IMG/VR virus record: IMGVR_UViG_3300023181_000016
Coordinates: 1 to 41,716 of that record
Source: a virus
DNA: 41,716 bases
Strand: one strand, 5' to 3'
Every line of letters begins with the position of its first letter. Position 1 is the first letter of the stretch. Positions 31,057 through 37,803 of the stretch are shown piece after piece. Position numbers and translations under genes: made by a program. Below the pieces are notes generated by a model. That model did no database searches. It saw nothing but the letters and a program-made list of their open reading frames with translations, and was not told where the DNA came from.

Positions 31057-31587
31057 TTAAAATTTAGGTGGTTCAGGTAACGGCATCCAATGAGAAACGC
31101 TTTCTGGATGAAGTATTGCAGGAACAGCGAAATATATTCCTTGCATTCTTGAATATCCTGTTAAAGAATTAGGGCCGCCAATTAGAGTATCTTTTTCTAA
31201 ATATCCGACTTGAGCAAAATCAATATGCGGAATTCTTTTTTCATCCCACTTTCGAACATCTCTAAATATTAAAACATTCTCTCCTTTATTCGGCAATCTA
31301 TCTTTTACAGAAATCCAACCGTTATTCTCACCTTGTAAGACTTCCTCACTTGAAAATAGCTGTCTAAATTCTGATAGAGTGATTTCGGTTTTTTTATATT
31401 TCTTATCTACAAAAGACTCGGAAAAATTAAACCACATTTTTTTTTCTTCCCAATCATTATAAGCATAATGAAATATTGGATTGCCGACTATGCCATTTAA
31501 AATAGGATTTTCGGTTAATATTTCTACCTCTTTTACTTGCTCTCCACTCAATTTAGAGAGGTGGAGATAAATGTTTTCTTTTTTCAT
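31057..31587 (-). CDS. DUF551-domain protein (176 aa)
   Basis: I choose ATG 31587 (MKKENIYLHLSKLSGEQVKE), because upstream codons run inside the previous gene and the two genes then share an ATGA overlap. The C-terminal half carries GWISVKDRLPNKGENVLIF and, at the end, VSHWMPLPEPPKF, the two flanks of the DUF551 domain found in many phages. The domain's function is unknown. The N-terminal half is variable and acidic. Confidence 0.75.
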   Translation of the reverse strand: MKKENIYLHLSKLSGEQVKEVEILTENPILNGIVGNPIFHYAYNDWEEKKMWFNFSESFVDKKYKKTEITLSEFRQLFSSEEVLQGENNGWISVKDRLPNKGENVLIFRDVRKWDEKRIPHIDFAQVGYLEKDTLIGGPNSLTGYSRMQGIYFAVPAILHPESVSHWMPLPEPPKF

Positions 31588-32039
31588 AATCCTATTTGTT
31601 TTATTGCGGTTTCGGAAAGTTCTATTTCGTATGGGATTAAACCTTCTACAAGCATTTTGCTTACTCCGTTTGATAGATACCATCCTTTTTCACTGTTGTA
31701 CCAAGCAACGTTAAATACTCCATTAGGAGAAGTAAGTCTTTTCGTTTCATCATTTAGTAAAGTGTGAATTTCAAAACCTTTGAATAAAACTTTTTCTCGT
31801 GCTTTTTTATATTTCTCAATCTTATCAATACCATCTGCATAATAAGGTACTTCTTCCAAAACATTACCCTCTAAATCACACGGAACGAAGAAACCCAATT
31901 GCAAAGGCTGTTTTAAAAATTTTGCGTAATTGGTTATCGATTTATAAAAATCGCTAAATTCATAATTTTTTTCGTCAAAAATTCTCATTCTTTGCTCTAA
32001 AACGAAATCAGTCATTGACTGTAATTTAATTGCTTCCAT
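31584..32039 (-). CDS. Hypothetical protein (151 aa)
   Basis: Starts MEAIKLQSMTDFVLEQRMRI, then DFYKSITNYAKFLKQPLQLG and FVPCDLEGNVLEEVPYYADG, as in several Bacteroidota phage accessory proteins. The C-terminus contains VAWYNSEKGWYLSNGVSKML and ends in IELSETAIKQIGL. Coupled to the DUF551 gene by ATGA. Function unknown. Confidence 0.6.
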   Translation of the reverse strand: MEAIKLQSMTDFVLEQRMRIFDEKNYEFSDFYKSITNYAKFLKQPLQLGFFVPCDLEGNVLEEVPYYADGIDKIEKYKKAREKVLFKGFEIHTLLNDETKRLTSPNGVFNVAWYNSEKGWYLSNGVSKMLVEGLIPYEIELSETAIKQIGL

Positions 32040-32041
32040 TG

Positions 32042-32284
32042 TTATTGTTTTAAAGTTTCTTTTTTGATGTACTCGGAAAACTCTTTTATATCCAATTCAG
32101 TTGCTATTTTCCATCCATTATGTTTAAGATTTTGCATTTGGGAATACGGGTGAATTTGAAGCGTTGGCTTTCCTTTGATTACTGACTTCATAAGAATTGA
32201 GTTGTCAAGTTTGTATAATTCAGAGGTAAATTCTTCTAATTGTCTTGTAAGTAATTCTATTTTAGCTTTCAATTGCTCTTTCAT
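32042..32284 (-). CDS. Small coiled-coil protein (80 aa)
   Basis: The N-terminal half is a predicted coiled coil (MKEQLKAKIELLTRQLEEFT). The C-terminus has a KHNGWKIATELDIKEFSEY segment. No family is recognised. The gene is separated by two bases from the downstream gene. Confidence 0.55.
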   Translation of the reverse strand: MKEQLKAKIELLTRQLEEFTSELYKLDNSILMKSVIKGKPTLQIHPYSQMQNLKHNGWKIATELDIKEFSEYIKKETLKQ

Positions 32285-32317
32285 AATTTTAATTTGAGGG
32301 GTTAAGTAGTTCGGGGG

Positions 32318-32512
32318 TTAAACATATTTAAGATTAAAATAGTTTCCTTTAAACCATTCTTTTGTCTGAATTTCATCTTCCGTTGCTCGTCTCCAATTAG
32401 GAGAGCATGATTGCCTAAATTGAGCGTGTGAATATTCCATTCTGCCTTTTGGAATTTCAGTGCCGTTTTCTAAAGTGTAACTATTTACACAAATTAACCA
32501 TATACCATTCAT
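32318..32512 (-). CDS. Small hypothetical protein (64 aa)
   Basis: Leftward; MNGIWLICVNSYTLENGTEI then RMEYSHAQFRQSCSPNWRRATEDEIQTK. The RRATEDEI phrase is common in small phage accessory proteins that describe a short C-terminal module. Function unknown. Confidence 0.55.
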   Translation of the reverse strand: MNGIWLICVNSYTLENGTEIPKGRMEYSHAQFRQSCSPNWRRATEDEIQTKEWFKGNYFNLKYV

Positions 32513-32547
32513 AATCTTAAATTTTAGTATTGTTTTTCACCCGAAAA

Positions 32548-32565
32548 AGCGGGGGTTAATCCGCT
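32548..32565 (-). terminator. Intercistronic hairpin (AGCGG/CCGCT) with T-run
   Basis: AGCGG (32548-32552) and CCGCT (32561-32565) form a 5-bp stem; on the minus strand CCGCT is followed by TTTTT. The same stem recurs at 33230-33247. It may attenuate the leftward transcript between genes. Confidence 0.45.
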
Positions 32566-32566
32566 C

Positions 32567-32938
32567 TTAGTGTTGAATTTTACTTACCGATTTTTCAATA
32601 TCTCTTTTAATTTTTTCCAAAAGATTTTGCTTCTTCAAATTCTTGATTCGATATATTCTGCACTTGTTTTTTAATCGCAAATTCTCTAATTCTAATTCAT
32701 TTATCTTTTTGATATATGGTTCACTTTGATTGTATAATTTTTTCCTCAAAGCTCTAACTTCAATTAAAAAGTTTCTTGCTCTGTCTTTTTCTTTTGAGAC
32801 TTCGATAATTTCAGATAATAATTCAAAAACCAAATTGCATTGATTTTGCAAGTTTTTAAATCGTTCATTATCGATATTTGTTTCGCCTTGTGGTGCAATT
32901 TTACCGTTTAGCTTTTCTATAATTTCTTTTAAGTTCAT
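32567..32938 (-). CDS. Coiled-coil protein (123 aa)
   Basis: Almost entirely helical: MNLKEIIEKLNGKIAPQGET, then LQNQCNLVFELLSEIIEVSK and a long heptad-like stretch (IKKINELELENLRLKNKCRI). No enzyme motif. Could be a structural adaptor or anti-host coiled-coil protein; no family is recognised. Confidence 0.6.
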   Translation of the reverse strand: MNLKEIIEKLNGKIAPQGETNIDNERFKNLQNQCNLVFELLSEIIEVSKEKDRARNFLIEVRALRKKLYNQSEPYIKKINELELENLRLKNKCRIYRIKNLKKQNLLEKIKRDIEKSVSKIQH

Positions 32939-32986
32939 AATAAATAGTATTTAGTTAAGGTTAAGAGAGTAATTCTATTGAGGGGA

Positions 32987-33187
32987 TTACCCTTCTATTT
33001 CAGTTATTATAAGACCTCTCAAGTCAAGTTTATAATTTGAAACTTTATCAATATTCTGTTTGGTTTTTGCCCACTCAATAATCTCGTTTAAAGTGGTGAA
33101 TTCATCGAATAATCGTTCTACCCATACATTTCTCCATTCATCTTCATTAACTCTAATTGTTTGTTCAAATTTTACTAATATTTTCAT
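32987..33187 (-). CDS. Hypothetical protein (66 aa)
   Basis: Leftward; MKILVKFEQTIRVNEDEWRN, WVERLFDEFTTLNEIIEWAK. Alpha/beta protein without a recognised family. The end overlaps a weak GTAAT/ATTAC inverted repeat (32969-32990). Confidence 0.55.
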   Translation of the reverse strand: MKILVKFEQTIRVNEDEWRNVWVERLFDEFTTLNEIIEWAKTKQNIDKVSNYKLDLRGLIITEIEG

Positions 33188-33229
33188 AATTCTGTTATTT
33201 GATTCTTAGTTAAGGGTTATACCACCAAA

Positions 33230-33247
33230 AGCGGTTTTTACACCGCT
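33230..33247 (-). terminator. Intercistronic hairpin (AGCGG/CCGCT) with T-run
   Basis: AGCGG (33230-33234) and CCGCT (33243-33247) form a 5-bp stem; on the minus strand it is followed by TTTT. It uses the same stem sequence as the hairpin at 32548-32565. Confidence 0.45.
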
Positions 33248-33252
33248 GATAT

Positions 33253-33486
33253 TTATATTTCTTCAAATGTGATTCGATGATTATTAAAATCACCATTACC
33301 GCCTGCGTGAACTGCGTATATTTTACCATCTGAATTTTTAACTTCTGCATAAGTGCCGTCAAGTAAAATTATTTCTGAATCTTTTTCAAATCTTGAATAA
33401 AAATGATTTTCGTTTTCTAAAAATTCTGCCATTGTCGATTCATTATTTGGTAGGGATTGAATTGTTGAAAAAATGTAATCTGTCAT
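33253..33486 (-). CDS. Hypothetical protein, first gene of the second leftward operon (77 aa)
   Basis: The first gene after the promoter at 33518-33547. MTDYIFSTIQSLPNNESTMA, then a beta-rich part with IILLDGTYAEVKNSDGKIYA and GNGDFNNHRITFEEI. No family is recognised. Confidence 0.6.
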   Translation of the reverse strand: MTDYIFSTIQSLPNNESTMAEFLENENHFYSRFEKDSEIILLDGTYAEVKNSDGKIYAVHAGGNGDFNNHRITFEEI

Positions 33487-33517
33487 AATATTTATTATTA
33501 AGTGTTATTTTCTTCTG

Positions 33518-33547
33518 CAAATGTACAATTAATATTTCAATTGTCAA
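33518..33547 (-). promoter_or_regulatory. Second leftward promoter
   Basis: On the minus strand TTG (33545-33547), 19 bases, then TACATTTG (33518-33525). The -33 box is inside a TATTGAC repeat. It drives the operon from 33486 to 29661. Confidence 0.75.
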
Positions 33548-33561
33548 TACTTTGTCAATAT
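33541..33561. promoter_or_regulatory. Tandem TTGTCAATA repeats (possible operator for the RHH protein)
   Basis: TTGTCAATA occurs at 33541-33549 and 33552-33560, 11 bp apart, over the -33 box of the leftward promoter and just upstream of the RHH gene. The same TCAATA(C/T) repeat with 11-12-bp spacing lies over the other leftward promoter (2979-2997). Confidence 0.55.
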
Positions 33562-33588
33562 AAAAAGTATTTATTTTGTAAAGTTTTA

Positions 33589-33596
33589 TATCTTTG
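33589..33596 (+). promoter_or_regulatory. Rightward -7 element giving a near-leaderless RHH mRNA
   Basis: TATCTTTG (33589-33596) is followed after four bases by the ATG at 33601. The expected transcription start is at or next to the ATG, so the mRNA would have almost no leader. The -33 region has no clear TTG. Confidence 0.5.
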
Positions 33597-33600
33597 TGCT

Positions 33601-33747
33601 ATGGAAGAAAAATATGATAAAATGATTTCGGTTAAAATCACACCCAGCCAAGCCGAAAAACTAAAAAAGATTGCTAAGAAAAAACAGACTTCACAAGGTG
33701 CAATAATTAGGCAATGGATTGAAAAGGAAGAAATCAAACCTGATTAG
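33601..33747 (+). CDS. Ribbon-helix-helix regulator (48 aa)
   Basis: I choose the ATG at 33601 (MEEKYDKMISVKITPSQAEK), because the upstream open frame runs through the promoter. The core MISVKITPSQAEKLKKIAKK then TSQGAIIRQWIEKE is a standard CopG/Arc-type RHH: a short strand and two helices with the turn at KKQTSQG. It is alone on the plus strand between two leftward operons and next to repeated sites, so it probably represses its own region and the divergent leftward promoter. Its end overlaps the convergent gene by 14 bases. Confidence 0.75.
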   Translation: MEEKYDKMISVKITPSQAEKLKKIAKKKQTSQGAIIRQWIEKEEIKPD

Positions 33748-34120
33748 CCTTTACCTCTAATTCTTCGTTTGTGAGAGCGAAATAAAGGTTTTGGAGTTGG
33801 TGAACGTATTCGATGTAATTTTCTTTTGTTACTCCATCTGAACCTGAACCTAAACAGAATTTTCCTGCATACCAACCAATAAAAAAGATAGAATCTTTCG
33901 GAAATTCCCAATCAATAGAATCAAACCTAAACCCAAATTTCAATAACCAATCTTCTGTTAATGGGATAGGCTCTAATCTATCTAAACTTACAATTGCGGA
34001 CGGGTATGTAACACCTAAAGCCATTATACAAGCGTGTTCTGTTCTAAACCAAAGTAGTCTAACAATTTTCTCATTATCCAGTAATACTAAATTACCTTGT
34101 CTTAAAGATTGTGCTTTCAT
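33734..34120 (-). CDS. Conserved phage protein with HQLQNLYFALT C-terminus (128 aa)
   Basis: The C-terminal part contains YVHQLQNLYFALTNEELEVK (~104-123), the highly conserved hallmark of a widespread Bacteroidota phage and prophage family. The N-terminus (MKAQSLRQGNLVLLDNEKIV, LDRLEPIPLTEDWLLKFGF) also fits. The function of the family has not been determined. Last gene of the long leftward operon; it converges with the RHH gene. Confidence 0.75.
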   Translation of the reverse strand: MKAQSLRQGNLVLLDNEKIVRLLWFRTEHACIMALGVTYPSAIVSLDRLEPIPLTEDWLLKFGFRFDSIDWEFPKDSIFFIGWYAGKFCLGSGSDGVTKENYIEYVHQLQNLYFALTNEELEVKANQV

Positions 34121-34248
34121 ATCGTATTTTTTAATTGTTTTTTATAATTAGATTCCACTGTTTCAATAGGTGGATTTTTCTTCTGTGATTCGATGAAGTC
34201 TTTCAACTCTTGTCGTTTTGCTTTCTTCCAGATGGTTTTATTTTGCAT
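34117..34248 (-). CDS. Small basic protein (43 aa)
   Basis: Starts at 34248, overlapping the previous gene's stop by 11 bases, and ends in an ATGA with the next. The peptide (MQNKTIWKKAKRQELKDFIE...) is very Lys-rich, so it may bind nucleic acid. No family is recognised. Confidence 0.55.
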   Translation of the reverse strand: MQNKTIWKKAKRQELKDFIESQKKNPPIETVESNYKKQLKNTI

Positions 34249-34570
34249 TTTTAATCTGTTTTAAGTGTTTATTTTTGGCAGTTCGCTCTCGGATTTCCTG
34301 CTCCCATTTTACGCCCTCATCACCTTTCGCTGCGACAATCTTTTTAACGTAATATCCTATTGCATTTCTTCCAAGTTTCATTTTTACAGCGGTTTCCGAA
34401 AAGTTCAAGCCATTATTCAAATGATCTTCAACTATCTTTTGTTTATCTCGTATAATTTGAGTGCTTGCATCACCGTCCGTATGTTTTCCATAAAGCATTT
34501 CACCCGATACTCCTTGCTTTAAAAACAAGCCTTTTGAGCCATTGGTGAAGGTTAAGTGTTTTTGTATCAT
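34238..34570 (-). CDS. HTH-like hypothetical protein (110 aa)
   Basis: The middle, IVEDHLNNGLNFSETAVKMKLGRNAIGYYVKKIV in two parts (~45-77), has the spacing of a helix-turn-helix (NFSETAVKMKLGRNAIGYYV). The C-terminus is basic (RERTAKNKHLKQIKNAK). It could be a regulator of the leftward operon or a small DNA-binding replication factor. The assignment is moderate. Confidence 0.55.
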   Translation of the reverse strand: MIQKHLTFTNGSKGLFLKQGVSGEMLYGKHTDGDASTQIIRDKQKIVEDHLNNGLNFSETAVKMKLGRNAIGYYVKKIVAAKGDEGVKWEQEIRERTAKNKHLKQIKNAK

Positions 34571-34582
34571 TTTAGTGGGGTT

Positions 34583-35272
34583 TTAGATTTCAGTATATTG
34601 TTCATCGAATAAACTTTCCATTTTTCGCTTTGGTCGGTTTATAATTCCTAAAGCAGTTTCAAATATTGTTTTTCCAACCTCGTAGTCTACAAGATTTCTT
34701 GCTATTTTATCTTTACGTTGTGACCCTTTATAACTTGAAATGTCTATTTGATGAAATTCACATAACTTTCTAACTTCATCAGTGCCACTACCAATCTGAA
34801 CTTTTCTTTCGCCCAAATCAGATGAGAGTTTGAAATTTGTCCAATACAAATGTCTACCTCTCTTTTGTGCTTCAATCAACGGTTCATAATAAGGTATTAC
34901 ATTTTCAACTACATAGCTTCCCTCGAAATAATTATCTAACAATAAAATTTCTTGATATAATGTCATTTCAGGATAAATAGCTTTATAAACATCATCTTTC
35001 CTGCCTTTAGCTTGATTAAACCTTATTCTTGAATGACTTGGGCAAGGAGGCGAACTCCATATAAAATCAAACTCTTTGTAATGGTCTAAAAGATATTGGT
35101 GAGCATCAGTGATAATTACAATATCATTTGGAAAGCGTTCTTGGTATATTCTCGCTAATTCCGGGTCAATTTCAACCGCCGTTACTTCAATCTCAATTCC
35201 GGCAGCCTTTGCAACTTCATCCCATTTAAAGCGATTCCCACCCAAGCAGGCGTAAAGATTTAATATTTTCAT
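34583..35272 (-). CDS. DNA cytosine-5 methyltransferase, phage orphan type (229 aa)
   Basis: Motif I is ILNLYACLGGNR (SAM binding), an acidic loop VEIDPELARIYQERF follows, the catalytic motif IV is SSPPCPSHSR with Cys77, and motif VI is VVENV with Glu123. The order and spacing match C5 methyltransferases; the protein is short (usual 300+), lacking a large target recognition part, as seen in small phage enzymes with NLYAGIGGNR-type starts. No restriction gene is adjacent. Likely protects phage DNA. Confidence 0.85.
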   Translation of the reverse strand: MKILNLYACLGGNRFKWDEVAKAAGIEIEVTAVEIDPELARIYQERFPNDIVIITDAHQYLLDHYKEFDFIWSSPPCPSHSRIRFNQAKGRKDDVYKAIYPEMTLYQEILLLDNYFEGSYVVENVIPYYEPLIEAQKRGRHLYWTNFKLSSDLGERKVQIGSGTDEVRKLCEFHQIDISSYKGSQRKDKIARNLVDYEVGKTIFETALGIINRPKRKMESLFDEQYTEI

Positions 35273-35274
35273 TT

Positions 35275-35514
35275 TTAGATTATTTTATTTTTTAAAGTGT
35301 TTTTTATCCAGCAGTCTAAAAGTTGAATTTCACTTTCTGAATAGGTGGCATCGCAATAAACTTCTTTGCCTTTTTTGTGATCATCTTCCATAGGAACCAA
35401 AACCTTATATTTTAAAATTCCTTTGTACCAATAAGTATTTTTTACTACTACCACCGATTCAGTTTCCAAGTGGACCGCTAATCTTCCTAAATTATTTTGA
35501 GTGAATAAATCCAT
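35275..35514 (-). CDS. Hypothetical protein (79 aa)
   Basis: Sits two bases from the methyltransferase gene and three bases from the helicase loader gene. MDLFTQNNLGRLAVHLETES, then a beta-rich part (VVVKNTYWYKGILKYKVLVP). No family is recognised. Confidence 0.55.
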   Translation of the reverse strand: MDLFTQNNLGRLAVHLETESVVVVKNTYWYKGILKYKVLVPMEDDHKKGKEVYCDATYSESEIQLLDCWIKNTLKNKII

Positions 35515-35517
35515 TGG

Positions 35518-36435
35518 TTATTTTCTTAAGCTTTCGCCTTTTAATTCGATGATATTGAACATCTCAAAAATCCTATCGTAAACTCGTTCACCGTACTTTT
35601 TTGAGATTTCATCTAAAGTTTCATCGAGTGTTCCCGCGTAATTCAAACTAATTAAAGTCTTGGCCCCCGTGGAATATCTCATTTCGAATAAATCTTTGAA
35701 AATTTCTATTTTACCGTAATTAGAAGCGGTGGCTTCGGTCATCACATCATCAAAATATTTAGTTCCTTTACTGTGACGGCTCCAAAATATTTCTTTATCT
35801 TGCGGGTCTGAAATCGCTTCAAAAGTTTTTACAAGGTCATTCGCTGTAAAATATCCAAAACCCATTTTATAACGCCCCAAAAGTTGCTCCGTGCCTTCAA
35901 TGTCTTTTACTTGCATCGGCATACTTTGAGAAATCTTAAACATTTGGTGGAAAGTGTTTAAAATCGAAGTCTTACCCGTTCCGTAACCGCCAATTATCAT
36001 TAAGCCTTTCTGCAGACTTGGTTCTGACTTGTGATTTAAAAGCGGACTTCTCAAAAAAGCTGGTTTTTCCGAAAAATAAGTGCAAAGTGTTCGCGCTAAT
36101 TGTCGCGCTTCTGAATCGTTGGCTGTTTCGTCAAAATCTTTTCTTTGAAAATATTTGAAAGCGCTTTTAAAAACATCGTAAAGGCTTTCAACATTAACCG
36201 GTTTCAATTCAGGCAATATGATTTCTTCTTTTTTCGGAAGCGCGGAAAGATGATTGTCTAAATTCTTTTCGTATTCCGCGTACTCTTCCAAATATTTTTT
36301 AGCAATGTGATGATTTACATTATTCACTTTCAGAAGCGCTTCGATGGTGCGTGTTCGCATCGGAGGAATTAAACTACCTACGTCTTGCTTGTGCGAGGTT
36401 TGGGGTTCCGTTGGTGATTGGTCTATTATTTCCAT
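35518..36435 (-). CDS. DnaC-like helicase loader ATPase (305 aa)
   Basis: The AAA+ core has Walker A GGYGTGKTS (149-157) and Walker B KYFDDVMTEA with D229/D230. A sensor region follows (AKTLISLNYAGTLDETLDEI, then KYGERVYDRIFEMFNIIELK), with the arginine-rich YGERVYDR typical of DnaC/IstB proteins. It would load the host replicative helicase onto phage DNA. The N-terminal 25 codons overlap the upstream gene by 62 bases; ATG 36360 (MRTRTIEALLKV) is an alternative start without overlap. It acts with the DUF6291 protein. Confidence 0.8.
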   Translation of the reverse strand: MEIIDQSPTEPQTSHKQDVGSLIPPMRTRTIEALLKVNNVNHHIAKKYLEEYAEYEKNLDNHLSALPKKEEIILPELKPVNVESLYDVFKSAFKYFQRKDFDETANDSEARQLARTLCTYFSEKPAFLRSPLLNHKSEPSLQKGLMIIGGYGTGKTSILNTFHQMFKISQSMPMQVKDIEGTEQLLGRYKMGFGYFTANDLVKTFEAISDPQDKEIFWSRHSKGTKYFDDVMTEATASNYGKIEIFKDLFEMRYSTGAKTLISLNYAGTLDETLDEISKKYGERVYDRIFEMFNIIELKGESLRK

Positions 36436-37150
36436 TTGTTGTATTTTTTAGTTCAAAAAAGCCTTTCCACCCTTTGTCGATACTCTGTCGAATGATTGCG
36501 AGCGCGGTGTTTTCGTTGCTTTTTGAGAGGTTAAATAGTTCTGTGAGTGCCTTCTGTTCGCTCAAATCGTCGAAATATTGAAACTTATCTTTCTTTTTTC
36601 GGTACACTTTCCACAAATCCCATTGAGCTTTAAAATCTTTCGAGGGGAACGGATAATCAATTACCTTTTTTTGCGCAACTTTTTTGGGTTCGGGTTCGTC
36701 AGGAATTTTATTTGCTGAATCGGAAATTAAAACCTCGGTCTCTTTTGTTTCTTTTTCTAAAAGAATAACAGTATCATTATCAATTACAGTAACAGTATCA
36801 TTAACAGTTACAGCTTCGTTTGCTTCGGTTTGCTTAACAAAAGAAGCATTTGCTTCGTTTGCTTCATCTTGGTTAGTTTTGCTTCTCGTTTCACCACTTT
36901 TTAAACCACCATTTCTTCCTGCTTCTGATCGCTTTTTTTTGACTTCTTTGTATTTCTGTAAATCTCTTTTTAATTGAAGTTTAATAGGTTCAAATGCCAT
37001 TGTTAGAAGCCTATCATCTAATTGTGGATCTTTATCATTTATGTAATTAAAAAAATGCTTTATTAATTTTCCAGCTTCTTCATCTGTTAGCATTTCAAAA
37101 GTATTTTCCCAGTCACAATAACCTATAAAAGATTTTTTATTTTCTGCCAT
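36374..37150 (-). CDS. DUF6291-like replication protein with repetitive linker (258 aa)
   Basis: I choose ATG 37150 (MAENKKSFIGYCDWENTFEM), because upstream codons run into the neighbouring methyltransferase gene. The N-terminal 95 residues match the DUF6291 pattern (LTDEEAGKLIKHFFNYINDK, IKLQLKRDLQKYKEVKKKRSE, AGRNGGL). A low-complexity linker follows with EANEA twice and TVTV/DTV repeats, then a DnaD-like C-terminal part (QWDLWKVYRKKKDKFQYFDD, ALAIIRQSIDKGWKGFFELK). Such proteins start phage replication together with a DnaC-like loader, which is encoded next. Confidence 0.75.
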   Translation of the reverse strand: MAENKKSFIGYCDWENTFEMLTDEEAGKLIKHFFNYINDKDPQLDDRLLTMAFEPIKLQLKRDLQKYKEVKKKRSEAGRNGGLKSGETRSKTNQDEANEANASFVKQTEANEAVTVNDTVTVIDNDTVILLEKETKETEVLISDSANKIPDEPEPKKVAQKKVIDYPFPSKDFKAQWDLWKVYRKKKDKFQYFDDLSEQKALTELFNLSKSNENTALAIIRQSIDKGWKGFFELKNTTNGNNRPITNGTPNLAQARRR

Positions 37151-37163
37151 TTCTAATTTTGTT

Positions 37164-37751
37164 TTAAATTGTGATTGAATTTTCAACTTCATTTCCGAAA
37201 ACATCCCAACCTTCTCGGGGATTTCTCGCAAACATTTCTAATTTTTTTGCTTCTGGAAACAATGATTCTATTATTTCAGCAAATATTTCAGGCTTTTTTG
37301 AGTGGCAAGGGTAGCCGTTAACGTATGGTCTTTTGGCTTCAATTACACTTTCAGGAATATTCCCAACGGCTTTTAAATTTCCTCTCCTGCAGAACATTAA
37401 ATACTCACTTGAAATTCTTACCACACCACCTAAACCACCGCCCATTCTTTTCTTTTTCCAAGTGATACAAGCCACGTATTCAAAACCCCATGCATTTATT
37501 ACCTTTTCGCATTTCAATAGGTATTTATTCGTTACCCATAAAAAAAGAACCGCGTCTTTGGAAACTATCTCTTTTATCGGCATATCTGCCATTTCTTCAA
37601 CTGTCATCGTTTGATATGGTAAATCAGAAGATTTTGTTTCATCGCTGTTCCAAATCTGCTTACCATCAATCATCTTATACGGTTTCATTTTCCTTCCTGC
37701 TTTCTGAATCCAAGGATTATCAGAATAAAGGACTTCATATTTCTCTGCCAT
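37164..37751 (-). CDS. MT-A70 family adenine methyltransferase with altered catalytic motif (195 aa)
   Basis: The fold is that of MT-A70 / phage N6-adenine methyltransferases: LYSDNPWIQKAG at 8-19, then ADMPIKEIVSKDAVLFLWVT, EKVINAWGFEYVACITWKKK, and RPYVNGYPCHSKKPEIFAEI with a final EMFARNPREGWDVFGNE. The catalytic tetrad is normally DPPW; here residues 11-14 are DNPW, so the first proline is replaced. The protein may be active with a different specificity or be inactive. It is orphan and in an operon with another methyltransferase. Confidence 0.8.
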   Translation of the reverse strand: MAEKYEVLYSDNPWIQKAGRKMKPYKMIDGKQIWNSDETKSSDLPYQTMTVEEMADMPIKEIVSKDAVLFLWVTNKYLLKCEKVINAWGFEYVACITWKKKRMGGGLGGVVRISSEYLMFCRRGNLKAVGNIPESVIEAKRPYVNGYPCHSKKPEIFAEIIESLFPEAKKLEMFARNPREGWDVFGNEVENSITI

Positions 37752-37803
37752 TTGTTTTTAGGGTTTTGTTTTTGTTCTACTTCTATTTTTACTTTGGGGG
37801 ATT

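Noticed and set aside
31588-31683. 32-codon N-terminal extension of the DUF551 protein
   Set aside because: It lies wholly within the upstream gene and reads as basic, non-conserved sequence; the ATGA overlap at 31584-31587 gives a better start.
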